From JABCPO02 sp963513115 (GTDB lineage Bacteria > Bacillota > Clostridia > TANB77 > CAG-508), in contig CAUPPN010000051.1 in the NCBI GenBank assembly GCA_963513115.1, positions 1 to 7,140 on the forward strand: DNA of 7,140 nucleotides. Direction: 5' to 3'. The notes beneath the pieces were generated by a model that worked only from the letters and a program-made list of their open reading frames with translations, was not told the origin of the DNA and made no database searches. Position 1 is the stretch's first letter, and each line of letters starts with the position of its first letter. Shown here piece by piece: positions 1 to 6,753 of this stretch. Position numbers and translations under genes: made by a program.

Positions 1-1416
1 TACATTTTCATTATATATTCTAAGTAATATAGAATTAGTATTATATATTGATAATTTTATATCATGATAGTCTACTATTGCTGATTTAAATGCAGGTAAT
101 AATATACTTAAATTTGATGCTTCATCTGATGCAAATGTATTAATAATTCCTGCTTTTGTACCTTTTTCTACTAATGCTTTAAGTAACTTATCAGATTTTT
201 GGTATATATCAGTATAGTCTATTCCTTGCTTTTCTTCACTAAAGTAATTAAATCTTGAATATCTTACCATATATATATGTTTTAATATTTCTTCATCTGG
301 AATATTATCTATTCCACTATATATAATATCATACACAACTTTCTGAAATTTTCTTAGCACTTCATCTTCTTTTAAGTTATTTGCAATTACAAATCCAACT
401 TTGTTTTCTAATAATTTTTTGTATTTCAAAAAGTTATCTGGGCTTTGCATCTTTAAATACTTATCAATTTTATCTAAACAATCCTGCCTATCTCTTTCTA
501 ATATTTGCCTATATATATTAATATCAAACATATCATATTTTTTTTCGTCTATTGCAATTAATTGTTTTTTCTTAACTGCAAACGCTTCAAATAATAGTTC
601 ATGGTTATTTAGTATTTCGTCTATTTTAGCAACAGTATTTGATAGCTTTTTTCTTTCTTCTTCTGTTTTATTTAAAAACTCCTTACTATTTTGCATTAAT
701 TTTAATGTCTTAATGTCATTTTCATAACCTTCGTATATTTGCTTTTTTTCTTCTTCTGTTGCAAATACATATAGTAATTTATCTAATGCCATATCATAAT
801 CATCTAAGTTTTCAACTTTTAATTTTTCTTTAATTAATTCTTTTGATCTTTCTCTTTGGTCATATTCTGTTTGGCTTAATCTTGCTTTTCTAAATTCTTC
901 TTTTCCATGTAACCATTGCATATTAAAAGTTAGAATAATTTCTGAAGGTGTAGCAATTTGTGATTTATTTTTTTTCCAGCTTAGTTCATCAAAGTCTCTT
1001 ACTAGTTCTACTTCATTTTCAATACTACCATTTTTTACCATTCTTTGAAATGTTTTAGAGTATGGACTTTTTTTAATTGTAAAATATCTAGGCTCATATT
1101 TCATAAGAGCATACATACAAGATATAGTGTTTGGATTGAACTGTATCTTTCGTTTTTCTAAGTCAGCATTCGAAACATAACCATTTTCTATAATTTCAAA
1201 TTCCTGTATATCTTTTAATAAGTTTAACATTCTATTTTGAAATTCCGTTTTTTTCATAACTTCCTGAGTTACTATCATATATGAATTATAGTTTTGTTCA
1301 ACTTTTTCCATTGTTTTAATAATAATATCTTTTTCTTTTTCTTGTATATTTTTCATATACAATATCTTTTCTACATTTTTAATAAAGTCTGATTTATTAA
1401 AAAACATTTTAAACAT
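1..1416 (-). CDS. Large hypothetical protein, 3' end cut off by the window edge
   Basis: I do not recognise this protein. The frame is open without a stop from an ATG at 1416 to base 1, giving 472 residues and no C-terminus. The start is fixed by GGAGG at 1428-1432, 11 bases upstream; a second ATG three codons in is too far from it. No signal peptide or membrane helix is apparent, so it is probably cytoplasmic. It looks mostly alpha-helical and highly charged: Lys/Glu-rich helices lie at about residues 12-75 and 180-340. A less charged stretch at 95-170 contains PRYFTIKKSPYSKTF and MQWLHGKEEF. The visible end (about 420-472) is more mixed, with NTFASDEASNLSILLPAF and alternating hydrophobic residues that suggest beta strands. 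All three tryptophan/cysteine-type landmarks are sparse. It follows ftsK by 76 bases with no clear terminator between, so it may be co-transcribed; a functional link is only inference. Confidence 0.85.
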   Translation of the reverse strand, partial: MFKMFFNKSDFIKNVEKILYMKNIQEKEKDIIIKTMEKVEQNYNSYMIVTQEVMKKTEFQNRMLNLLKDIQEFEIIENGYVSNADLEKRKIQFNPNTISCMYALMKYEPRYFTIKKSPYSKTFQRMVKNGSIENEVELVRDFDELSWKKNKSQIATPSEIILTFNMQWLHGKEEFRKARLSQTEYDQRERSKELIKEKLKVENLDDYDMALDKLLYVFATEEEKKQIYEGYENDIKTLKLMQNSKEFLNKTEEERKKLSNTVAKIDEILNNHELLFEAFAVKKKQLIAIDEKKYDMFDINIYRQILERDRQDCLDKIDKYLKMQSPDNFLKYKKLLENKVGFVIANNLKEDEVLRKFQKVVYDIIYSGIDNIPDEEILKHIYMVRYSRFNYFSEEKQGIDYTDIYQKSDKLLKALVEKGTKAGIINTFASDEASNLSILLPAFKSAIVDYHDIKLSIYNTNSILLRIYNENV

Positions 1417-1427
1417 CTTTTGTATTT

Positions 1428-1432
1428 CCTCC
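1428..1432 (-). promoter_or_regulatory. Ribosome binding site of the hypothetical protein
   Basis: A perfect GGAGG on the minus strand, 11 bases before the ATG at 1416. It shows that a real gene starts here although its end lies outside the window. Confidence 0.85.
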
Positions 1433-1492
1433 AACCTATTATATCCTAATATATTATATGTTTATATTTTTATTTTTTCTTTTTTCTTTTTC
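1433..1492 (-). other. Spacer between ftsK and the hypothetical gene
   Basis: Read on the minus strand this is a purine-rich run after the ftsK stop, followed by an AT-rich stretch. Two TATAAT hexamers occur, at 1453-1458 and 1438-1443. The second would start transcription inside the ribosome binding site, so only the first could be a usable -10, and I see no good -35 for it. A short self-complementary TAATATATTA is present but has no GC and no following T-run, so I do not call a terminator. Confidence 0.4.
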
Positions 1493-4400
1493 TTAACTAG
1501 TTATTTCATCAAATATATTATTAATTTGTTGCCATTCACCATCTGTAATAGTAACTACAGAATTACCATTACTTCCTGAAGATATCATATTCATCTTTTT
1601 CATTTGTGCTAATATATCTTCACATCTTTCATCAGATATCCTATATTTTCTTCTTAAATAGCCATGTGATATTTCATCATCTTCAATCATATCTTCAATC
1701 GCATCCATGAAATATTGTTCATTTGTCGTATAGTTAATTATATCTTCTACATATTTTTTGTCTATATTTAGTGTTCCTTTTCTTATCTTAAATGCTTTGT
1801 CAAAGCTAGAACTTGTAGCTAGTATATCGTTGTTTACTCCACCTTTTTTATGCTCATATGTATCTCTAACTGCCATCCAATCACTTTCATCCATTAATAC
1901 TTTTCTTGGCTCATTTTCTTGTTTAGGTGATACTATTCCCATAATTTCCATTGCATTTAAATATTCTTCTGCTTTTTGGTTAGATATCTTAAGTATTCTT
2001 TCTAAGAAACTTGCTGATGCAAATTTCTCTCTTACTACTCTTTGTATTGCAACTTTTAAGTTAGGGTCTTTAAATATTGATGTGTTATTACTATTTCCAT
2101 TACTATTATTTTCTAGTGCTTCTTCTTCATCATTTCCCATTATGCTTTCAATAGTTTGCTCTTCATATCCTTTTGTAATATCATCGTTTTCTTTTTCTAG
2201 GCTTCCACCATTTTCATATCTATCTCTAATTTCACCCCACTGGTATTCTGATACTAATACATTTCTAGGTTTGTTTCCTTCTTGTGCTGAAACTATTCCC
2301 ATTTCTTCCATTGTATCCATTATTCTACCAGCTCTTGAGTCACCTATCTTAAATTTTCTTCTCAAAAAGCTTATTGATGCAGTCTTATCTTTTACACATC
2401 TGTCTATTGCATCTATTAGTATTGGATCTCTATCATCTCCTGTATCTTCTCCATCATCTATTTGCTCAGTATTAGGTAATTTGCTTTCAATTTCTTTTTG
2501 TATATTAATTGATGTTTCAGATTGATCATCTCTTTTAATATAGTCAACAACTTTTACTATTTCTTTTTCGTCTATGAAGGCACCTTGTACTCTAAGTGCT
2601 TTTGGTTCACCTATAGGTAGGTATAGCATATCACCTTTTCCTAAAAGTGATTCTGCTCCACTTTTATCTAATATGATTCTAGAATCTGTATTTGATGTTA
2701 CAGCAAATGCAATTCTAGATGGTATATTTGTTTTAATTAATCCTGTTATTACATCTGTAGATGGTCTTTGTGTTGCTACAACTAAATGTATTCCTGCAGC
2801 TCTTCCCATTTGTGCTATCCTACATATTAGCTCTTCTACTTCTTTTGCTGATGCCATCATTAAGTCTGCTAGCTCGTCTATAATTATTACAAGCTTTGCC
2901 ATTCTTTCTTCTTTTGGCATTTTTTCATTAAAGTTGTCTATATCTTTAACTCTTTCTTCTTTAAATCTAGTATATCTTTTAAGCATTTCTGAAACACCCC
3001 ATTTAAGTGCAGCTGATGCTTTTTGTACATCTGTTATAACTGGTACTAGTAGGTGTGGTATTGAATTGTACATTGAAAGTTCTACAACCTTTGGGTCAAT
3101 CATTAAGAATTTAACTTCATTTGGATCTGCTTTATACACAATACTTGTAATTATTGTGTTTACACATACAGATTTACCAGAACCTGTACTTCCTGCAATT
3201 AGTAAGTGAGGCATCTTATGTATATCTGCAATTATAGTTTCTCCACCTACACCCTTACCTAATGCAAATGATATCTTTGATTTGCTATCTGCAAATTCCA
3301 TGCTGTCAATTACATCACCTAAGTGGACCATTTCTCTTTTCTTATTTGGTACTTCTATTCCTACTGCTTGTTTACCTGGTATTGGCGCTTCTATTCTTAA
3401 TGTTTCAGCAGCTAGATTAAGTGCTAAATCATCAGATAGGTTAGATATCTTACTTACCTTTACCCCTACTGCTGGTTTAAGTTCGTATCTTGTAATTGCA
3501 GGTCCTACTGATGCATTAATTACTTTGGCTGATACTCCGAATGAGTATAGTGTTTTTTGTAACTTATTTGCTGTATCTTCTACCAATTTCTTATCAGCCT
3601 TATGCACTTTAGACGCTTTTTTTAATAGGTCTATTGGTGGATAATTATATGCATAGTCTTCGTATTTAATATCATTAGGATCTACTGTCATTTCTAATTC
3701 TGTTTTAGGTGTACTTTCTTTTTGTTTTGTTTCAAATACAGCCTTCCCTATTTGTTCAATATTGCCTTTTTCTTCCATAGTAAAATCTGGTGGTTCTTCA
3801 CCACTTATGAACTGATTTTTAACAGCTTCTACTTCTATTTCAGAGTTAATAGGTTCTACTCCACCATCTTTTTGTACGTCATAAATCTTAGCTTTGTCTT
3901 CTTTTCTTTTAAATATGCTAAATAATCCACCATATGTATGTTCTTCAGGCATAGGTTCTTCAACTATTTTACCTGTTTCTGTATCATATTTAACTTGTGA
4001 ATATTTTTTAGGAACATATGTTTCAGACATGTTTTCTAATTGTTCTCTTCTTTGTTTTCTAAGTTCTCTTTTTTGTTTCTTATTTTCTTCTATTTCGTAC
4101 ATTGCCTTAGATACATAGTCTGTTGGGCTAATTTCAAATAATAATATTAGCATAATTATTACAAGTGATATATCAATTATTGTAGCACCTAGTACTCCGA
4201 ATGATTTAATAAGTGGTACTGCAATTAGTGTTCCTAATGCTCCTCCGCCTTGATTTCTTGTACCTAGTGCATATCCCATTTTAATATTTTCTGAAAATGA
4301 TTTCCCTGTAACTCCCATATTTCCATTTGATACATTAAGCATTGTATATGCAGCAGATATTAATAATAATACAATTATTGCTTGTTTTATTTTTCTTCTT

Positions 4401-4651
4401 TCACCATACTGATCATCTCTTGGTACAAGTAGTGTAAGGGCAAGTGAAAAAATAGGGAGCATTTGTTTTAACGGCCCAAAAACACCAGCGAATACTGGTG
4501 ATAATTTTTCAGTTAATACTCCTGTACTTCCATATATAATAATACCTAGTACAATAGTTGTAAGTAGCATTATTATAAATGTAAAATCCAAACTATTTAC
4601 TGAGCTTTTATTGTTGTTTTTACTTCCTTTTTTTCTTCCTCTTTTAGCCAA
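1493..4651 (-). CDS. ftsK: DNA translocase FtsK/SpoIIIE with three C-terminal gamma-type domains
   Basis: A membrane-anchored, ATP-driven DNA pump of the FtsK/SpoIIIE family, which moves chromosomal DNA through the closing septum. Of its 1052 residues, about 22-173 hold hydrophobic segments (near 22-43, 60-77, 89-107 and 140-173) that anchor it in the membrane. A charged linker follows to about 335. The alpha/beta motor spans about 336-708, with Walker A GSTGSGKS at 487-494, Walker B LVIIIDELAD at 587-596 and the family signature ATQRPSTDVITGLIKTNIP at 626-644. Three winged-helix units follow at about 741-813, 860-935 and 968-1050, whereas the family normally has one gamma domain; this partly explains a length well above the roughly 790 residues of B. 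subtilis SpoIIIE. The start is TTG at 4649-4651, six bases after GAGGGG at 4658-4663. The gene lies 12 bases after the coiled-coil gene, so translational coupling is likely. Whether it acts at division, in sporulation or both cannot be told from sequence. Confidence 0.98.
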   Translation of the reverse strand: MAKRGRKKGSKNNNKSSVNSLDFTFIIMLLTTIVLGIIIYGSTGVLTEKLSPVFAGVFGPLKQMLPIFSLALTLLVPRDDQYGERRKIKQAIIVLLLISAAYTMLNVSNGNMGVTGKSFSENIKMGYALGTRNQGGGALGTLIAVPLIKSFGVLGATIIDISLVIIMLILLFEISPTDYVSKAMYEIEENKKQKRELRKQRREQLENMSETYVPKKYSQVKYDTETGKIVEEPMPEEHTYGGLFSIFKRKEDKAKIYDVQKDGGVEPINSEIEVEAVKNQFISGEEPPDFTMEEKGNIEQIGKAVFETKQKESTPKTELEMTVDPNDIKYEDYAYNYPPIDLLKKASKVHKADKKLVEDTANKLQKTLYSFGVSAKVINASVGPAITRYELKPAVGVKVSKISNLSDDLALNLAAETLRIEAPIPGKQAVGIEVPNKKREMVHLGDVIDSMEFADSKSKISFALGKGVGGETIIADIHKMPHLLIAGSTGSGKSVCVNTIITSIVYKADPNEVKFLMIDPKVVELSMYNSIPHLLVPVITDVQKASAALKWGVSEMLKRYTRFKEERVKDIDNFNEKMPKEERMAKLVIIIDELADLMMASAKEVEELICRIAQMGRAAGIHLVVATQRPSTDVITGLIKTNIPSRIAFAVTSNTDSRIILDKSGAESLLGKGDMLYLPIGEPKALRVQGAFIDEKEIVKVVDYIKRDDQSETSINIQKEIESKLPNTEQIDDGEDTGDDRDPILIDAIDRCVKDKTASISFLRRKFKIGDSRAGRIMDTMEEMGIVSAQEGNKPRNVLVSEYQWGEIRDRYENGGSLEKENDDITKGYEEQTIESIMGNDEEEALENNSNGNSNNTSIFKDPNLKVAIQRVVREKFASASFLERILKISNQKAEEYLNAMEIMGIVSPKQENEPRKVLMDESDWMAVRDTYEHKKGGVNNDILATSSSFDKAFKIRKGTLNIDKKYVEDIINYTTNEQYFMDAIEDMIEDDEISHGYLRRKYRISDERCEDILAQMKKMNMISSGSNGNSVVTITDGEWQQINNIFDEITS
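1505..2431 (-). repeat. Three tandem gamma-type winged-helix units within ftsK
   Basis: Unit 1 is about residues 741-813 (bases 2213-2431), unit 2 about 860-935 (1847-2074) and unit 3 about 968-1050 (1502-1750). All share a helix pair followed by (F/Y)L.R.(F/L)(K/R)I, then a recognition-helix region, M..M.(I/M)(V/I)S, a beta-wing, and a Trp-containing end. Unit 1 has ISFLRRKFKI, MEEMGIVS, PRNVLV and WGEIRDRYE; unit 2 has ASFLERILKI, MEIMGIVS, PRKVLM and WMAVRDTYE; unit 3 has HGYLRRKYRI, MKKMNMIS, VVTI and WQQINNIFDE. Units 1 and 2 are also similar at the DNA level, for example ACTATTCCCAT on the plus strand at about 1931 and 2291. Acidic and Asn/Ser-rich linkers separate them at about 816-859 and 937-966. 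Confidence 0.85.
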
Positions 4652-4657
4652 TTTTAT

Positions 4658-4663
4658 CCCCTC
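4658..4663 (-). promoter_or_regulatory. Ribosome binding site of ftsK, deciding a TTG start
   Basis: GAGGGG on the minus strand lies six bases before the TTG at 4649-4651 and directly after the TAA stop of the coiled-coil gene (4664-4666). No ATG lies nearby in frame, which supports TTG as the initiation codon. Confidence 0.8.
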
Positions 4664-5146
4664 TTACCTATTTAATCCTCTTCTGTCCTCTTTAAGTTTT
4701 TCTATTGAATGTATTAAATAATCTTCTTGTGCTTGAAGGCTTCCTAAAAGTTCGTTTATTGCCATCTCAGCTTCAGCAAGTTTTGAGTCAGCGTAATCTC
4801 TTGTCCCTTCACTTATCTCTCTTGATTGTATTTTTGCATCCTCTATTATTTTAAGTCCTTTTTCTTCAGCTTGTCTTGTTATTTCATGTTCATCAATCAT
4901 TTCAATTATTCTTTTTTCAGCTTCTTTAACAATATCATCTGCTTCTTTTTCAGCTTCTTTACATATCCTTTGTCTTTCTTCTGTAATCCATTTAGCTTGT
5001 TTAATTTCATTTGGTAATGCTTTTTCAATCTCTTCTATAATATTTATTACTTCGTCTTCATTTACCATTATTTTACTGCTAAGTGGTACTTTCTTACTTT
5101 CAATTATTGTTTCTTTTAGTGCATCTAAAAGGTCTAATACTTCCAT
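4664..5146 (-). CDS. Conserved clostridial coiled-coil protein ('ATPase' / F0 subunit b-like annotation)
   Basis: A soluble, highly charged helical protein of 160 residues. It matches from memory a conserved clostridial family that sits near rsmD/coaD and is often labelled 'ATPase' or 'ATP synthase F0 subunit B-like', although no nucleotide-binding motif is visible. Recognisable blocks are KVPLSSKIMVNEDEVINIIEE (about 19-39), LPNEIKQAKWITEERQRI (44-61) and repeated EAEKEADDIVKEAEKRI segments (65-80) that form a long coiled coil up to about 155. The coil resembles DivIVA or the b-subunit stalk, hence those alternative names. There is no membrane helix, which argues against a true F0 subunit b. 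The ATG at 5146 has AGGAG overlapping the rsmD stop (TAAGGAG), and ftsK follows 12 bases later. Its role is unknown; placement before ftsK allows, but does not show, a link with division. Confidence 0.9.
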   Translation of the reverse strand: MEVLDLLDALKETIIESKKVPLSSKIMVNEDEVINIIEEIEKALPNEIKQAKWITEERQRICKEAEKEADDIVKEAEKRIIEMIDEHEITRQAEEKGLKIIEDAKIQSREISEGTRDYADSKLAEAEMAINELLGSLQAQEDYLIHSIEKLKEDRRGLNR

Positions 5147-5155
5147 ATATTCTCC

Positions 5156-5710
5156 TTATGTTGTTATATAATTTAAAAATACTCTTCCATATTTTTTAGT
5201 TTTTAATATAGTTATCTTTTCATCATTACTAATTTCTTCTACTATCTTTTCATTATCTGTTTCATAAACTATTATTGTATTTTCTTTAAGTATTCCAGAT
5301 TCTATCATTTCTTGTATTATCTTATGGCCATCAAATATATATGGTGGGTCTAAGAATATGATATCAAATTTAATGCTTTCTTCTTTTGCTTTTTTAATAT
5401 ATTCCTTATAATTCATATTGTATACATTACTGTTATTTTCTGCTTTACATTTTTTAATATTGCTTTTTATTATTCTAATTGCCTTATTTGACTTATCTAC
5501 AAATGTTACGTTAGATCCAAACCTACTATTACATTCTAATCCTAACGCACCACTTCCTGCAAAAAGATCTAATACATTTTCATAATCTTCTATGTAATTT
5601 TCAAGTGATGAAAATAATGCTTCTTTAACCCTATCTAATGTAGGCCTAGTATTATTTCCTTCAAGTGTATCTAGTCTTATGCTTTTATTTCTACCAGCTA
5701 TTATTCTCAT
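5156..5710 (-). CDS. rsmD: 16S rRNA (guanine(966)-N(2))-methyltransferase RsmD
   Basis: A SAM-dependent methyltransferase that modifies the guanine equivalent to E. coli G966 of 16S rRNA during small-subunit assembly. At 184 residues it is full length for the family. The N-terminus MRIIAGRNKSIRL and TRPTLDRVKEALFSSL (21-36) form the RsmD signature. The SAM-binding motif I is LDLFAGSGALGLE (47-59), the acidic residue after strand 2 is in FVDKS (70-74), and the catalytic motif IV is DPPY (121-124). The C-terminal KKYGRVFLNYI is also typical. Residues after motif I read ECNSRFGSN where relatives usually have EALSRGA, a small local divergence. The ATG at 5710 has GGAG four bases upstream. It leads a tight cluster with the coiled-coil gene (9-base gap, stop codon overlapping the next ribosome binding site) and ftsK. 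coaD, its frequent neighbour in other Bacillota, is not here. Confidence 0.96.
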   Translation of the reverse strand: MRIIAGRNKSIRLDTLEGNNTRPTLDRVKEALFSSLENYIEDYENVLDLFAGSGALGLECNSRFGSNVTFVDKSNKAIRIIKSNIKKCKAENNSNVYNMNYKEYIKKAKEESIKFDIIFLDPPYIFDGHKIIQEMIESGILKENTIIVYETDNEKIVEEISNDEKITILKTKKYGRVFLNYITT

Positions 5711-5810
5711 ATTTCTCCATAATTATATTAATACAAATATAGTATATAGTATAATATATACTATATTTTTTTATTTTCATATTACTTTTAAATTTAATAA
5801 TAATTTTTTA
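5711..5810 (-). other. AT-only intergenic region upstream of rsmD
   Basis: A 100-base spacer between the Nudix stop and the rsmD start, nearly free of G and C. It presumably holds the rsmD promoter, but so many TATAAT-like hexamers are present that I cannot choose one. A candidate -35 is ATGAAA at about 5777-5782, with TATTAT-like sequence downstream within the palindrome at 5734-5769. I see no GC-containing terminator after the Nudix gene, so readthrough into rsmD is possible. Confidence 0.35.
5735..5768. repeat. Perfect 14-bp AT-rich inverted repeat
   Basis: The left arm AAATATAGTATATA (5735-5748) is the exact reverse complement of the right arm at 5755-5768, with a six-base loop. Within it the minus strand carries TATACTA twice in tandem. 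A T-run follows on the plus strand (5766-5772) but not on the minus strand, so it does not look like a terminator for the Nudix gene, which is transcribed on the minus strand. It may be an operator over the rsmD promoter, an mRNA hairpin, or a chance product of AT bias. Confidence 0.45.
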
Positions 5811-6647
5811 TTATTTTGTCTTACTTTTGTTATTATTCTTCTTATTTTTGTTATATTTTCTATTTTTATTATTTTTGTATATTATATTTTTCTTCTTATC
5901 ATTTCTTTTTTCATTAGAATGGTTTTTAATATCATTCTTTTTCCTATAATTTTTCTTTTGTTTTTCGCTTATATTGTTTTTTGCATTATACTTTCTATTT
6001 TGCTTCTTATTATTTCTTTTGTTTTTTGCTTTTTCTTCTTTTTCAAGACCTTTTATTTTTGTTAAATTCTTAGTTTTTTCTGACTCTTTTTTAACTATAT
6101 TTTTCCTATTTTCTTTTTTCTTACCATATTCAACATGTTTTCTTTTTCCAATATATGGCTTTTTCTTATTTACCCTTTTAACTCTAGTAGTCTTATTTAC
6201 TCTTTCTTCTGTATTTCCTACTATATAGTCATATTCTTTTATTATTTCTCTTTTAATATCTACAGGAACCAACTTAATTTTTTTAAGCTTAGCAAGTGAA
6301 ACAACTTCTGGTATATATTTACCAAATTTATTATAATCTACCCCTTGAAATTCTTCTCCTTCTCCTGTTCCTAGTTTACCTGATACATATTTACCTAGAA
6401 ATATGTATTGCATTCTTCTTACAGTATCAATCTTATACATTAACTTATCGATTTTAATCTCTATTCCAAGTTCTTCTTTAATTTCTCTTATTGTTGTTTC
6501 GTTTATCTTCTCACCAGGTTCTCTTCCTCCACCTGGAATTGTATAATATATTTGCTTATTCTTACCATATCCTCTTTCTCTTCTCATTAGAATTATATTA
6601 TTATTATATGGTACAATTGCGGCTCCTCTATCATTCCATCTTTCCAT
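5811..6647 (-). CDS. Nudix hydrolase with long Lys/Asn-rich C-terminal tail
   Basis: A Nudix pyrophosphohydrolase that should cleave a nucleoside diphosphate linked to another moiety; the substrate cannot be told from sequence. The Nudix box (G-x5-E-x7-REUxEExGU) is intact at residues 40-62, with GREPGE at 41-46 and REIKEELGI at 54-62, so metal-binding glutamates are present. The catalytic domain covers about 1-145, the usual size for the family. Residues from about 146 to 278 are a low-complexity basic tail: by hand count the last 78 residues contain 27 Lys, 21 Asn and 5 Arg. I place the start at ATG 6647, five bases after GGAGG at 6653-6657, giving 278 residues; an upstream in-frame TTG at 6701 lies inside the promoter -35 box. 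The gene has its own promoter (6673-6701) after the terminator of the preceding gene. The tail could bind RNA, ribosomes or membranes, which is inference only. Confidence 0.93.
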   Translation of the reverse strand: MERWNDRGAAIVPYNNNIILMRRERGYGKNKQIYYTIPGGGREPGEKINETTIREIKEELGIEIKIDKLMYKIDTVRRMQYIFLGKYVSGKLGTGEGEEFQGVDYNKFGKYIPEVVSLAKLKKIKLVPVDIKREIIKEYDYIVGNTEERVNKTTRVKRVNKKKPYIGKRKHVEYGKKKENRKNIVKKESEKTKNLTKIKGLEKEEKAKNKRNNKKQNRKYNAKNNISEKQKKNYRKKNDIKNHSNEKRNDKKKNIIYKNNKNRKYNKNKKNNNKSKTK

Positions 6648-6652
6648 AATTT

Positions 6653-6657
6653 CCTCC
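6653..6657 (-). promoter_or_regulatory. Ribosome binding site deciding the Nudix start
   Basis: GGAGG on the minus strand, five bases before the ATG at 6645-6647. It favours the MERWNDRG start over the 18-codon-longer open frame. Confidence 0.88.
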
Positions 6658-6672
6658 GCATTCTTTACATAT

Positions 6673-6701
6673 ATAATATAGGAATTGTAACAATTTTTCA
6701 A
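6673..6701 (-). promoter_or_regulatory. Sigma-A-type promoter of the Nudix gene
   Basis: On the minus strand, TTGAAA at 6696-6701 and TATTAT at 6673-6678 are separated by exactly 17 bases, close to the TTGACA/TATAAT consensus. Transcription would start near 6666, leaving a leader of about 20 bases that contains the GGAGG site. Position just downstream of the terminator at 6754-6787 fits a new transcription unit. Confidence 0.65.
6683..6695. promoter_or_regulatory. Palindrome in the promoter spacer, possible operator
   Basis: AATTGT-A-ACAATT is a perfect six-base inverted repeat around one central base, lying wholly between the -35 and -10 of the Nudix promoter. Its placement would let a bound repressor block RNA polymerase. 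No regulator is recognised, and AT bias makes chance occurrence possible. Confidence 0.35.
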
Positions 6702-6753
6702 CTAATACATATATATTGCAACTATATATTTTTCATAATAATAAAAAAATAAT

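Noticed and set aside
401..727. Plus-strand open frame of 108 codons near the left end
   Set aside because: It is antisense to the minus-strand hypothetical gene, which has a strong ribosome binding site and 472 codons without a stop; the plus-strand product is a Ser/Phe/Leu-rich shadow.
1758..4118. Several plus-strand open frames of 67 to 255 codons opposite ftsK
   Set aside because: They are antisense to a clear FtsK coding region, encode Ser/Leu/Phe-rich sequence typical of reversed AT-rich genes, and lack ribosome binding sites.
4826..5017. Plus-strand Phe/Ser-rich open frame of 63 codons
   Set aside because: It is antisense to the conserved coiled-coil gene; its Phe/Ser content is the complement of Lys/Glu codons.
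5735..5772. Palindrome plus T-run as an intrinsic terminator
   Set aside because: The T-run lies on the plus strand side, where no gene is transcribed toward it, and the stem has almost no GC pairs.
5811..6212. Frameshift as the cause of the Lys/Asn-rich Nudix tail
   Set aside because: The Nudix domain passes smoothly into the tail, the frame stays open for about 130 codons, and no domain appears in the other frames; it cannot be fully excluded without reads.
5679..6228. Plus-strand hydrophobic open frames opposite the Nudix tail
   Set aside because: The Phe/Ile/Leu-rich products are what the complement of Lys/Asn codons encodes, and no ribosome binding site precedes them.
6648..6701. N-terminal extension of the Nudix protein to a TTG at 6701
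   Set aside because: The TTG is part of the likely -35 box, the extension does not resemble the family, and an ideal ribosome binding site precedes the ATG at 6647.
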